A stretch of 64,000 nucleotides of DNA, taken from positions 1 through 64,000 of the forward strand of contig JAIYDB010000024.1 in NCBI GenBank assembly GCA_027487695.1, read 5' to 3'. Within the stretch, counting starts at the first letter, position 1. Every line of letters starts with the position of its first letter. The DNA is from Cytophagaceae bacterium. GTDB taxonomy: Bacteria > Bacteroidota > Bacteroidia > Cytophagales > Flexibacteraceae. Made by a program: the position numbers and the translations under genes. Under the pieces are notes generated by a model, which was not told where the DNA came from, ran no database searches, and saw only the letters and a program-made list of their open reading frames with translations. Below are positions 27,187 through 35,468 of the stretch, piece by piece.

Positions 27187-28235
27187 GCAACGAGATTTTG
27201 ACCTTTAGTCTGTTCTTAACCTTTATTGGTGGTATGTTGGCGCTTGATTTAGGGGTGCTGAATAAGAAGAACCACATTATCAGTTTTAAGGAGGCAGGTA
27301 TTTGGTCAGGGGTTTGGGTAAGTATTGCGCTTATATTCTTCATCCTTCTTCGGTATAATGGCGAGTTGGTGCACGGCATTTTTTCAATTGCCGATTTGCA
27401 AGCCTTAAAAGCCAAGTACAACCAACCTTTCCTGATTGATGCTTCAGCAAGTTTTGCCCAGAATTTAGATACTTATAGGCTAAATCTAGCTACTGAGTTC
27501 ATTACAGGTTATTTGATTGAATATGCCCTTTCGGTAGATAATATCTTTGTTATTATCCTGATATTCAGCTCATTTTCAGTGAGAGAGAAGTATTACAAAA
27601 AGGTACTTTTCTGGGGAATACTTGGGGCGGTACTTATGCGCTTCATATTCATATTTTTAGGCGCAGCCTTATTACAACAGTTTGATTGGGTGCTTTATGT
27701 GTTTGGCGGCTTCTTGATTTTAACAGGCGTAAAAATGCTTTTTGATGGCGACGATGATGGTCCAATAGAACCTAGCAGTCACCCAATTGTAAAGTTTACT
27801 AGCAAGTATTTCTCTGTATTCCCAAAGTACGTACGGGAGAATTTCTTTATCCGAAAGAAGGGAAAGTTGATGCTCACTCCGCTTTTCGTGGTGCTTTTGA
27901 TTATTGAATTTACCGATCTAATTTTTGCAGTAGATAGCGTGCCTGCGGTTTTCGCAATCACTAAAGACCCTTATATTGTGTTCTTTAGCAATATTTTCGC
28001 CATCATGGGACTGCGCTCTATGTTCTTTTTCTTAGCAAGTGTAATGCACCTGTTCCACTATTTAAAGCTGGGACTTAGTGTGTTGCTGCCATTCATTGGT
28101 GCTAAAATGATTTTCCACCACTGGCTAGAATCGGTCGGGTTTACCAATGTGTATTCATTACTTGTAATCTTGGGTATTTTAGGTGTTAGCGTATTGGCGA
28201 GTGTATTGTTTCCGAAGGCAAAAACTGAGGTTTAG
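27183..28235 (+). CDS. TerC/Alx-family integral membrane protein
   Basis: 350 residues and about nine membrane helices. The family motifs are clear: 'FIGGMLALDLGVLNKK' near the N terminus; 'EYALSVDNIFVIILIFSSF' with the conserved S-V-D-N; 'LGAVLMRFIFIFLGAAL'; 'EFTDLIFAVDSVPAVFAITKDPYIVFFSNIFAIMGLRS' with the second acidic D-S-V-P-A site. TerC/Alx proteins export manganese or support metal loading of secreted proteins. The link to tellurite resistance is historical, and no ter genes are nearby. The leader shows no yybP-ykoY (manganese) riboswitch fold that I can detect. Confidence 0.95.
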   Translation: MSNEILTFSLFLTFIGGMLALDLGVLNKKNHIISFKEAGIWSGVWVSIALIFFILLRYNGELVHGIFSIADLQALKAKYNQPFLIDASASFAQNLDTYRLNLATEFITGYLIEYALSVDNIFVIILIFSSFSVREKYYKKVLFWGILGAVLMRFIFIFLGAALLQQFDWVLYVFGGFLILTGVKMLFDGDDDGPIEPSSHPIVKFTSKYFSVFPKYVRENFFIRKKGKLMLTPLFVVLLIIEFTDLIFAVDSVPAVFAITKDPYIVFFSNIFAIMGLRSMFFFLASVMHLFHYLKLGLSVLLPFIGAKMIFHHWLESVGFTNVYSLLVILGILGVSVLASVLFPKAKTEV

Positions 28236-28291
28236 TCAACCAAAAGATTATACTATAAAGGCAATTGTTTTGCCTGGCTAACAGAATAACA

Positions 28292-28319
28292 TTTGGGTAA
28301 TATTAAAAAACTATCTTTG
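28292..28319 (+). promoter_or_regulatory. Promoter of the secreted CHU_C protein gene
   Basis: TATCTTTG (28312-28319) is an exact -7 element. TTTG at 28292-28295 is a -33 candidate with 16-nt spacing. The start codon follows 27 nt later. Confidence 0.6.
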
Positions 28320-28346
28320 TGGTAATTATAGCCACACTGTAAAAGA

Positions 28347-31088
28347 GTGAAACAACTTCTTCTAAGAATTACCTTCTTACTTTTAATCTTAGGAAATGCC
28401 TACGGTCAGGTTCCTATTACTACTTTTCCTTTTTCCTACAACCAAAGCTTTACGGGACCTTCACCTTGTGCTACCTGCGATGTCTTTAATTTGAATAACC
28501 CTGTTTATTTTCAGTTTCAGAACAACCAAACCTACTTAGGTTGGTATGTTTCTAATAAGCCAGGCAATGCCAACAATCACCCACTAAATGGGTTGTTGGT
28601 TTTTGATCAGCCTCTTGAATACGATAATACGGGTATTATGAGCATGCGCTTTGCAGGTACCGATGGTGCCTTAGGCGGAAGACCATCAACCAGTAACGAT
28701 GAATTATATTATGGCGTAAGGTTTGTAAATAATTCAGGTTGTGCAATTAACACTATTCAAGTTAATTTCAGATTAGAACAATATACCATAGCCGCTCAGA
28801 ATGAAGGGAGTACCAATGGTCAACACGCTTGGGATTTTAGTTATTCACTTACTGCAAATGCCGATATATTAAACCCTAATGGATGGATTAATGTCCCTTC
28901 TTTACGCACTTTAGGCTTAAGGCAAAGTACTTGTGGAAGTGGTACTACAATATGTTCAGGAGGTTTTATAGATGGTAACCTGCCTGCTAATAGCCGCAGA
29001 ATGCCAGCCTCTGGAAATCAAGTAATTAATTTAAGTTCTCCTTGGCAGCCTGGTACTGAGTTATTTATCAGAATTTCCGATCCTGATTATTTAGGAAACG
29101 ACCATAGCTACTACATTGACGATTTTAACCTTTCTATTCCTACCGGAACAGGTATCAATAAACCAGTAATTTCCGCAACAAGCCTAACTACTATTTCAGC
29201 TACTAGAACCGATGCTACTATTTTAGCAAGGGTACCAAGCACAGGAGCAAATGGTTACTTGGTAGTTCGAACAACTGATACCACTCGTAGGGCACGTCCT
29301 GCCGACTTTAAAGTATATAGGGTAGGCGATACCGTAGGAAGTGGTCAAGTAATCAGAGTTCAACGCAGTTCAAGTACAAGTTTCTTGCTAAACGAAACAG
29401 GGCTAGACCGTTGCAGCTTTGCTTACAAGTATATTCTCTATCCCTTTAACGAAGCAAGTTTAGAAAGCGGTTGCGTGGCTTATAAAACACGAGATTCTGT
29501 AACGGTAAAACTGCCTAAACTGCCTTGTAACAATATCAATATTACTACTCCTAATAACGCAAGGTATTGCCCGGCGGATTCTGTCCCTTATCGGTTTACC
29601 TATGCTACAGGCGTTGGAGCACCACCTACCTTTACTATTCAGGTAGTTAATCCTGCAGCTAATTATGCCGTATTGGCTACTAAAGAAGTGGGACCAACCG
29701 ATACCGTTGGCAGAATTGCCTTAAATGAAGGTGCCCCTCAAGGTGGTCCTTATACACTATGGATTTTCAGTAATCCTGTTGGGTTAAGAGATACTAGCAA
29801 CCAACGCTTCTTCGTAATTCAAGGGGTTACTAGGGTAGCGCTAGATGGTCCAACTATCAGATGTACCAATGAGGCTACCACCGATTTTACCATAGATGGT
29901 GAATTAGTAACTGGTACATTCTATACGCCTCGCTTGGTTCCAGCCAATGCAGGAACGGTTACCAGAAATAATGAAACTGTAACTATAACTTGGGCAGCTA
30001 ACTTCTCCGATACCGGGTATGTATATGTAGATGCTATCAATGGTTGCGGTGCAAAACCTTCAGATACCATTCAAGTGATTTCCAGAGATGGAATTACCCT
30101 TAGAGCAACTACTGATTGGAATAATTTGGATTGCGATACACTCGCTCAATTCCGTTTAACCGATTCATTACCTGCGGGAGTAAAACCTAATTGGACTATT
30201 GTATTTGGTAGTGGTGGCAAATTCAGAGATAGTAATAGTTCTACCGCTATACTTGAAGGTAAACCTGGCGAAACGTATGTAGTTAGGCTTTCAGTATTGC
30301 CTAATTTGTGCTTAGAGTCGTCTCTAAACTTTACAGTTAATTTAAGGAATAAGATACCAAATCCTGCAGTTTCGGATTTAGGTATTTGTAATGCAGGAAT
30401 ACTCAAGTTTCAGGTGCCTGGCACTGCCGATACCGTGATTTGGTATTCTGACCCTCGTGGGTTTAATCGTATCACTGAGCCTACCACAAACGATTCTGTG
30501 TTGATTCAACGCAATACTGGAGATACTGTTTTATATGTATCTAACTACAGTAATGGTTGCCGATCGTTACCCATACCAGTAAAAGGTACTATTTATACTC
30601 CTGAACCTGTACAAGTTGCATTTGCTGATACTGTTGTAGGTTTAGGGAAAGCAGTTAATCTGGCAGCCCAAGGTAGTGTTACTTATCGTTGGTCGCCAGC
30701 TGAAGGACTTTCAGATACTACTGTTGCCAATCCGTCCGCCAGCCCACTGTTTACTACTACCTATACTGTTACAGGTACCGATGCCAATGGTTGTATTACA
30801 CTAAGCCAAGTTATTGTGAGGGTAGATAATAAGATTAAATTCCCGAACGTAATCACAGTTGATGGCGATGGTATTAACGACTTTTGGCAAGTTGGAGAAG
30901 TGCCGTTTAAAGAATGTAATCTGGAAATCTTCAATAGATTTGGTACCAAAGTTTACCAAGATAATAACCGCATCCCTAAATGGACTGCCGAGAATATGGT
31001 AGGTGGTTTATACTACATTACCCTTTCGGGTACCCTAGCCGATAGCTCGCCCGTTACCTATAAAGGTTGGGTTCAAGTACTTAAATAA
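28347..31088 (+). CDS. Large secreted protein with gliding-motility C-terminal (CHU_C) sorting domain
   Basis: 913 residues; GTG start directly before a signal peptide (KQLLLRITFLLLILGNAYGQ). The first part (about 30-270) looks like a lectin/jelly-roll-type module, with cysteine pairs and 'DHSYYIDDFNLS'. The middle (about 270-820) is a series of Ig-like/PKD-like beta domains. The last 85 residues are the CHU_C/T9SS type B domain: 'FPNVITVDGDGINDFWQVG', 'LEIFNRFGTKVYQ', 'GGLYYITLSG' and the final 'YKGWVQVLK'. Such proteins are exported by the type IX system and act at the cell surface in adhesion or gliding. No enzymatic motif is visible. Confidence 0.93.
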   Translation: MKQLLLRITFLLLILGNAYGQVPITTFPFSYNQSFTGPSPCATCDVFNLNNPVYFQFQNNQTYLGWYVSNKPGNANNHPLNGLLVFDQPLEYDNTGIMSMRFAGTDGALGGRPSTSNDELYYGVRFVNNSGCAINTIQVNFRLEQYTIAAQNEGSTNGQHAWDFSYSLTANADILNPNGWINVPSLRTLGLRQSTCGSGTTICSGGFIDGNLPANSRRMPASGNQVINLSSPWQPGTELFIRISDPDYLGNDHSYYIDDFNLSIPTGTGINKPVISATSLTTISATRTDATILARVPSTGANGYLVVRTTDTTRRARPADFKVYRVGDTVGSGQVIRVQRSSSTSFLLNETGLDRCSFAYKYILYPFNEASLESGCVAYKTRDSVTVKLPKLPCNNINITTPNNARYCPADSVPYRFTYATGVGAPPTFTIQVVNPAANYAVLATKEVGPTDTVGRIALNEGAPQGGPYTLWIFSNPVGLRDTSNQRFFVIQGVTRVALDGPTIRCTNEATTDFTIDGELVTGTFYTPRLVPANAGTVTRNNETVTITWAANFSDTGYVYVDAINGCGAKPSDTIQVISRDGITLRATTDWNNLDCDTLAQFRLTDSLPAGVKPNWTIVFGSGGKFRDSNSSTAILEGKPGETYVVRLSVLPNLCLESSLNFTVNLRNKIPNPAVSDLGICNAGILKFQVPGTADTVIWYSDPRGFNRITEPTTNDSVLIQRNTGDTVLYVSNYSNGCRSLPIPVKGTIYTPEPVQVAFADTVVGLGKAVNLAAQGSVTYRWSPAEGLSDTTVANPSASPLFTTTYTVTGTDANGCITLSQVIVRVDNKIKFPNVITVDGDGINDFWQVGEVPFKECNLEIFNRFGTKVYQDNNRIPKWTAENMVGGLYYITLSGTLADSSPVTYKGWVQVLK

Positions 31089-31161
31089 GGCTTTAAACCA
31101 AGTTTCTTGAAATAAATCAAGAATTTTTGCATAAAGCCTACCAACTAATAAAACAAAACCC

Positions 31162-31169
31162 TATCTTTG
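31162..31169 (+). promoter_or_regulatory. -7 promoter element of rpsT
   Basis: TATCTTTG, an exact TAnnTTTG match, 46 nt before the ATG. Confidence 0.6.
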
Positions 31170-31215
31170 CAATCCATTTCGGAAACAGAGTAAAAGCAGA
31201 ATACAAAACCATCTT

Positions 31216-31470
31216 ATGGCTAATCATAAATCGTCAATCAAGAGAATTCGTTCAAACGAGGCTAAGCGTCTACGTAATCGTTACCAGTTAAAAACTACTC
31301 GTACTTTTGCTAAGCGTTTAATGAAACTAACTGACAAAACTGAAGCTACTTCATTATTGAAGAAAGTTTACAGCATGTTAGACAGATTGGCTAAGAAAAA
31401 CATTATCCACAAAAACAAGGCAGCTAACAATAAGAGTCAATTAGCTCTTATGGTTAATAAATTAGCCTAA
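31216..31470 (+). CDS. rpsT: 30S ribosomal protein S20
   Basis: An 84-residue, very basic protein beginning MANHKSSIKRIRSNEAKRLR, the S20 signature, with the Lys/Arg-rich helical pattern through to 'KNIIHKNKAANNKSQL'. S20 binds 16S rRNA during early assembly of the small subunit. Length is normal. It is transcribed alone, from its own promoter to the terminator at 31527. Confidence 0.98.
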   Translation: MANHKSSIKRIRSNEAKRLRNRYQLKTTRTFAKRLMKLTDKTEATSLLKKVYSMLDRLAKKNIIHKNKAANNKSQLALMVNKLA

Positions 31471-31526
31471 ACTGTTTCTGATTCCGAAATCAGTTCAATA
31501 GGAATTTTGCCAATTGGCTAAATATA

Positions 31527-31558
31527 AAAAGCACCAATATGTAAATATTGGTGCTTTT
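31527..31558. terminator. Terminator shared by rpsT and the convergent glycosyltransferase gene
   Basis: AAAAGCACCAATAT-GTAA-ATATTGGTGCTTTT: a 14-bp perfect stem with A and T runs on either side, usable in both directions. Confidence 0.88.
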
Positions 31559-31589
31559 ACTTTTTATGTATGTCTAGGGCCTTCTAGCT

Positions 31590-32645
31590 CTATCCTAATA
31601 CGTTCTTATAAACCTGAAAGGTATCACTAGCACATTGCTCCCAAGTGAAGTCTTGGCTGTATGTATGAGCTTCTTTGGCTTTTTCTGCTGCTAAACTTTT
31701 ATTGTTTAAAATATGAACCATAGCTTTGGCAATTGCCTCTGGTTCTTGCACGTTCACTTCCCAAGCGTGGTTATGGCTAATTTCAGCACATGCACCAAAG
31801 TTGGCAGTAATTACAGGACAGCTTGCCAACATTGCCTCTAAAATGGGTAAGCCAAAACCTTCGTACAAACTAGGATATACAAAAGCAGTGGCGGAGCTAA
31901 GTAATGCTGCCCGTCTCTCGTTTGTAATAAAGCCTTCATAGCTAATAGCAGCTTTCACTTTAGAGCTTTCAAGTTCTTCTAAAATAGCACCACCGCCTAA
32001 ACCTGTTCCGCCAGCCAGAATAAGCCGAGCTTTAGGTTCTTGTTCGTAAACCAAAGCAAAGGCTTTCAATAAGTTGCTAATATTTTTGCGGGCTTCAATG
32101 GTTCCTATGTAAACAAATAATGGAGTTTCACTTTCCTTTCGTGGAACCAAGTTTAAGTGGTTAATACCGCTATGTATTGCAGTTACCATACCCTTTGTAT
32201 GTGGGAAAAGCGTTTCAAGTTCTTCTTTTACAAATTCCGATACTGTAATAATATGATCGGGTTTGCAGCCGAAAAGCATCTGCTTAAAATTCTTATGGGC
32301 AAGTTTTGCGTTTTCAATCCCATAAAAAGGCTGGAAGGTTACCAAATCATGAATGGTTACCACCTTCTTAAAACTACCATTTTTAGGAATTTTGAAATCG
32401 GGTCCGTGAAAAATATCGGTTCCTCCCAAAGTTAATTGGGGTAGGTTAGGGAAGTAAGCCTTTGGCTTAATGCCTAAATGCGAATTTATATAATGCGCTT
32501 TTTTCCAGCGACTTACTCTGTAACTTGCGCTAAAATCAATGGCTTTATATGCCATTAAAGCCTTAGCAAGAGCTTGTGCATACACACCAACTCCTGTTAA
32601 ACGAGCTTGACAAAGGGAAGTACTATCGAAGCTTAAACGTAACAT
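31590..32645 (-). CDS. Family 4 glycosyltransferase (GT-B)
   Basis: A 351-residue GT-B-fold glycosyltransferase. The N-terminal acceptor domain starts 'LTGVGVYAQALAKAL'. The C-terminal donor domain has 'LFVYIGTIEARKNISNLLKAF', 'LILAGGTGLGG' and the E-x7-E motif in 'YPSLYEGFGLPILEAMLASCPVI', all typical of the GT4 family that uses nucleotide-sugar donors. It would build a cell-surface polysaccharide or glycoprotein glycan. It diverges from three further glycosyltransferase genes, with which it probably forms a functional cluster. Donor and acceptor cannot be inferred. Confidence 0.92.
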   Translation of the reverse strand: MLRLSFDSTSLCQARLTGVGVYAQALAKALMAYKAIDFSASYRVSRWKKAHYINSHLGIKPKAYFPNLPQLTLGGTDIFHGPDFKIPKNGSFKKVVTIHDLVTFQPFYGIENAKLAHKNFKQMLFGCKPDHIITVSEFVKEELETLFPHTKGMVTAIHSGINHLNLVPRKESETPLFVYIGTIEARKNISNLLKAFALVYEQEPKARLILAGGTGLGGGAILEELESSKVKAAISYEGFITNERRAALLSSATAFVYPSLYEGFGLPILEAMLASCPVITANFGACAEISHNHAWEVNVQEPEAIAKAMVHILNNKSLAAEKAKEAHTYSQDFTWEQCASDTFQVYKNVLG

Positions 32646-32697
32646 TGCTTAAATTGTAGCCTGCAAATTGCTTATTTAACTGCAATAAAAATACCTA

Positions 32698-33528
32698 ATG
32701 AATACTTGTATCAGTGTAATTATTCCAATTTACAATAAAGCCGAGCTCACTGGGCAGTGTGTTGGTTTAAATATTGACCATGCCAATACCTTTTGTGAAT
32801 GGGTTGTGATTGATAATAATTCAGATACAGTTACTAAGGAAATGTTGCTGCAACTAAAAGCGAAAGCAGAGGCAAAGGGACACTTATTCCAAATTATAAC
32901 AGAAACATCTAATACTGGAGTGGCAAGGGCTTGGAACAAAGGAATGAGTGTAGCCACAGGTACCCACTATTGCATTCTAAATAATGATTGCGTAATGCAA
33001 CCAGGTTGGGATGCAGGGCTTTTAGATGAAGTAAAACTTGGTAAATTGAAGCTGTTTAGTCCGCAGGTGCTAGAGCCTAATCATTTTAAAGAACCTTATT
33101 CTTTAACCATGTTTTTAGAACAAGAGCATTGGCGTTTTATGAGTGAGCGAAATAGAGGTAGGTATCAGAAAGGGTTCTTTGGTGGGGTAGTTATTTTTGG
33201 CGCTGCCGAAGTATTTAATACCATTGGCAAGTTTGATGAGGAACTTTGGCTTAGCCTAGAAGATATGGATTACGAATATAGAGCACATTTGAAGCAAATA
33301 CCTATAGGCATTTGTGGTAGTGTATCGGCATTTCACTTTGTTAGTGCAACCCGTAAAGAGGTGCCAATGAGCGAAGTAAAGAACAGAGATTATTTTAAAA
33401 ATAAATGGGGTTGGGATTTTACTGAAAATGAAAATACCTTTCCCAATAAATTAAACCGGAAGTATTCTAAATGGCTACTACGAAATAGAGCATACCTAAG
33501 TAGCGTTAAAATTTCAGTACCACAATAA
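32698..33528 (+). CDS. Family 2 glycosyltransferase (GT-A)
   Basis: 276 residues. It has the GT2 opening 'CISVIIPIYNKAELTGQCV', the 'WVVIDNNSD' strand, 'NTGVARAWNKG' and the metal-binding region 'YCILNNDCVM' (a D-x-D variant N-N-D). Later come 'GGVVIFGAAEVFNTIGKFDEELWLSLEDMDYEYR', where E-D-M-D-Y is the usual acceptor/base loop, and 'AFHFVSAT'. The fold resembles rhamnosyl- and other surface-glycan transferases. First of three codirectional genes; the next starts 12 nt after its stop. Confidence 0.92.
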   Translation: MNTCISVIIPIYNKAELTGQCVGLNIDHANTFCEWVVIDNNSDTVTKEMLLQLKAKAEAKGHLFQIITETSNTGVARAWNKGMSVATGTHYCILNNDCVMQPGWDAGLLDEVKLGKLKLFSPQVLEPNHFKEPYSLTMFLEQEHWRFMSERNRGRYQKGFFGGVVIFGAAEVFNTIGKFDEELWLSLEDMDYEYRAHLKQIPIGICGSVSAFHFVSATRKEVPMSEVKNRDYFKNKWGWDFTENENTFPNKLNRKYSKWLLRNRAYLSSVKISVPQ

Positions 33529-33540
33529 TATCACCAGAAA

Positions 33541-34383
33541 ATGATTTACGATTGCTTTGCGTTTTTTAATGAATTAGACCTTTTAGAAATCAGGTTAAAC
33601 GAACTTGATAAAGTGGTAGATAAGTTTGTTCTGGTAGAAGCTACGCGCACCTTTCAGAAGGCCCCTAAACCTTTGTACTTTGCTGAAAACAAGGAACGCT
33701 TCGCTAAATTTTTACCGAAGATTGAACACGTAGTGGTAGATTTTTATCCATCGTTCTTTAGAAAGTTTAGAGTACCTACACCTTGGGATTACGATAACCA
33801 CCAAAAGGAGCAAATTTTGTTAGGCTTAAAAAATGCCAAACCTACCGATGTAATCATCATTTCTGATTTGGATGAAATTCCTAAGGCTTCCGATGTAGCT
33901 AAATACGCCCATACCCCAGGCATTAAAGTGTTTGAACAACGCCTTTATTATTACTATTTGAATTGCCAATGCAACCATTTCAATACAAATGGCAATCATT
34001 ACATAGCCCAGTATAACAGAGATAATATTGGTTATTGGAGAGGTACTGTAATGTGTAATTTTAAGGATGTAAAATCTGTAAAGCTAACAAGGCGTTATCG
34101 CGATCAATTATCTGATCGCCACGTAATTGTACCTGATAGTGGCTGGCATTTTTCATATTTAGGCGGGGTTGAAAAAATTATTGATAAACTAGAAGCCTAT
34201 ACCCACCACGAACACAATACCGATCATTATAAGAACAAAGCATTTATAGAGCAATCAATAAACGAAGGAAAAAGTATTTACGATCCTATTACTACTTTTG
34301 AAGTTATTCCTGTAAACGAAGTATTACCGCTTTGGGTAGGTGAAAATCAGGAAAGAATGAAGCATCTGATACGCACCATTTAA
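33541..34383 (+). CDS. Family 17 glycosyltransferase
   Basis: 280 residues resembling the GT17 family, whose eukaryotic member is MGAT3 (beta-1,4-N-acetylglucosaminyltransferase). Recognisable blocks are 'YDCFAFFNELDLLEIRLNELDKVVDKFVLVEAT', 'DVIIISDLDEIPK' with the metal-binding D-L-D-E, and 'SGWHFSYLGG'. Bacterial GT17 proteins sit in glycan-synthesis clusters and probably transfer GlcNAc-type sugars, but the reaction is unproven. The ATG of the next gene overlaps its stop by one base. Confidence 0.9.
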   Translation: MIYDCFAFFNELDLLEIRLNELDKVVDKFVLVEATRTFQKAPKPLYFAENKERFAKFLPKIEHVVVDFYPSFFRKFRVPTPWDYDNHQKEQILLGLKNAKPTDVIIISDLDEIPKASDVAKYAHTPGIKVFEQRLYYYYLNCQCNHFNTNGNHYIAQYNRDNIGYWRGTVMCNFKDVKSVKLTRRYRDQLSDRHVIVPDSGWHFSYLGGVEKIIDKLEAYTHHEHNTDHYKNKAFIEQSINEGKSIYDPITTFEVIPVNEVLPLWVGENQERMKHLIRTI

Positions 34384-35468
34384 TGAGAATACTACACGTT
34401 CTAACTCAGTTTGCTTTAACAGGTGCAGAAGTATATGCCGCCACCCTTGCCAATGCCCAAATAGCAGAAGGCAATGAGGTGTTTATTGTTTCACCGTTTT
34501 GGCATAGCAAAGTAAGTGCGAAGGTGGTGAAATTACCTCTTGGATACGGGGCAATTAGCAAGCGTATTAAATCGGTTTTTATGCTTCGTAACCTTATAAA
34601 GCGGTTGCAGATAGATGTGGTGCACGCACATAGCAGGGCAAGTAGTTGGGTATGTTATTTTGCTACCAAAGGCACCGGGGTTCCATTTATTAGTACAGTT
34701 CACGGTAGGCAACACCTACACAAATACAAGAGAAATTCAGATGTTTATGGTGCAAGGGTAATAGCAGTATGTGAAAATATTAAGTTACACCTAGTGGGTG
34801 AAATGGGGATGAATGCGGCCAAAATTTCTGTAATTCCAAATGGAATGAACTTCCCTGAGTTGTTAACTGAAACAGATTCGGTTTTGCCGCAATGGAATGG
34901 CGTTACACTTTGTATTCCAGGTAGAACAACAGGGCCCAAAGGCGATAGAACGGGTCTTATTATCAGTAAAATACTGCCCAATTTATTCCAAAAGCATCCA
35001 GATTTCCGGGTGGTGATTGTTGGGGGCGATTTAACTGACTTAAATCCAAACTTTCAGCAAGCTTGGGTTAGTTTAGCAAGCAAATACCCACAACAATGTA
35101 TATGGGTAGGCTTTGTGAATAATCTGAAGGATTATATAGCTAGTTCTCAGATTGTTATTGGAAGTGGTAGGGTAGCCATTGAAGCTATTGCGGCCAATAT
35201 TGTTACGCTATCTTTCGGTGAAAGTTGTTATAACGGTATAGTAAAGCCTGATACTATTTCAGAGGCTATGGCGAGTAATTTTGGCGATATATCTCCTTCT
35301 ATGCCATTGCCTATGGTTGACTGGGAAAAGGTGGCGAATGATATAGAGTTGGCAATTACAGCTAAGCTAGGATTGGAAGTTAGAAACCAAGTTCTGGCAT
35401 CATATAGCTTACCTACTGTACTTGACCAAGTAAATGGTGTTTACCAAGAAGTATTAAGAAAGCAATAG
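34383..35468 (+). CDS. Family 4 glycosyltransferase (second)
   Basis: 361 residues, GT-B fold. N-terminal domain: 'MRILHVLTQFALTGAEVYAATLA', 'DVVHAHSRASSWVCYFAT' and 'ISTVHGRQ'. C-terminal donor-binding domain: 'AAKISVIPNGMNF', 'PGRTTGPKGDRTGLI', 'VVIVGGDL' and 'IVIGSGRVAIEAIAANIVTLSFG'. The first Glu of the canonical E-x7-E motif is replaced (G-S-G-R-V-A-I-E-A), as in several GT4 subgroups. Translationally coupled to the GT17 gene. It ends one base before the convergent GH3 gene ends, so the two 3' ends abut with no terminator. Confidence 0.9.
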   Translation: MRILHVLTQFALTGAEVYAATLANAQIAEGNEVFIVSPFWHSKVSAKVVKLPLGYGAISKRIKSVFMLRNLIKRLQIDVVHAHSRASSWVCYFATKGTGVPFISTVHGRQHLHKYKRNSDVYGARVIAVCENIKLHLVGEMGMNAAKISVIPNGMNFPELLTETDSVLPQWNGVTLCIPGRTTGPKGDRTGLIISKILPNLFQKHPDFRVVIVGGDLTDLNPNFQQAWVSLASKYPQQCIWVGFVNNLKDYIASSQIVIGSGRVAIEAIAANIVTLSFGESCYNGIVKPDTISEAMASNFGDISPSMPLPMVDWEKVANDIELAITAKLGLEVRNQVLASYSLPTVLDQVNGVYQEVLRKQ

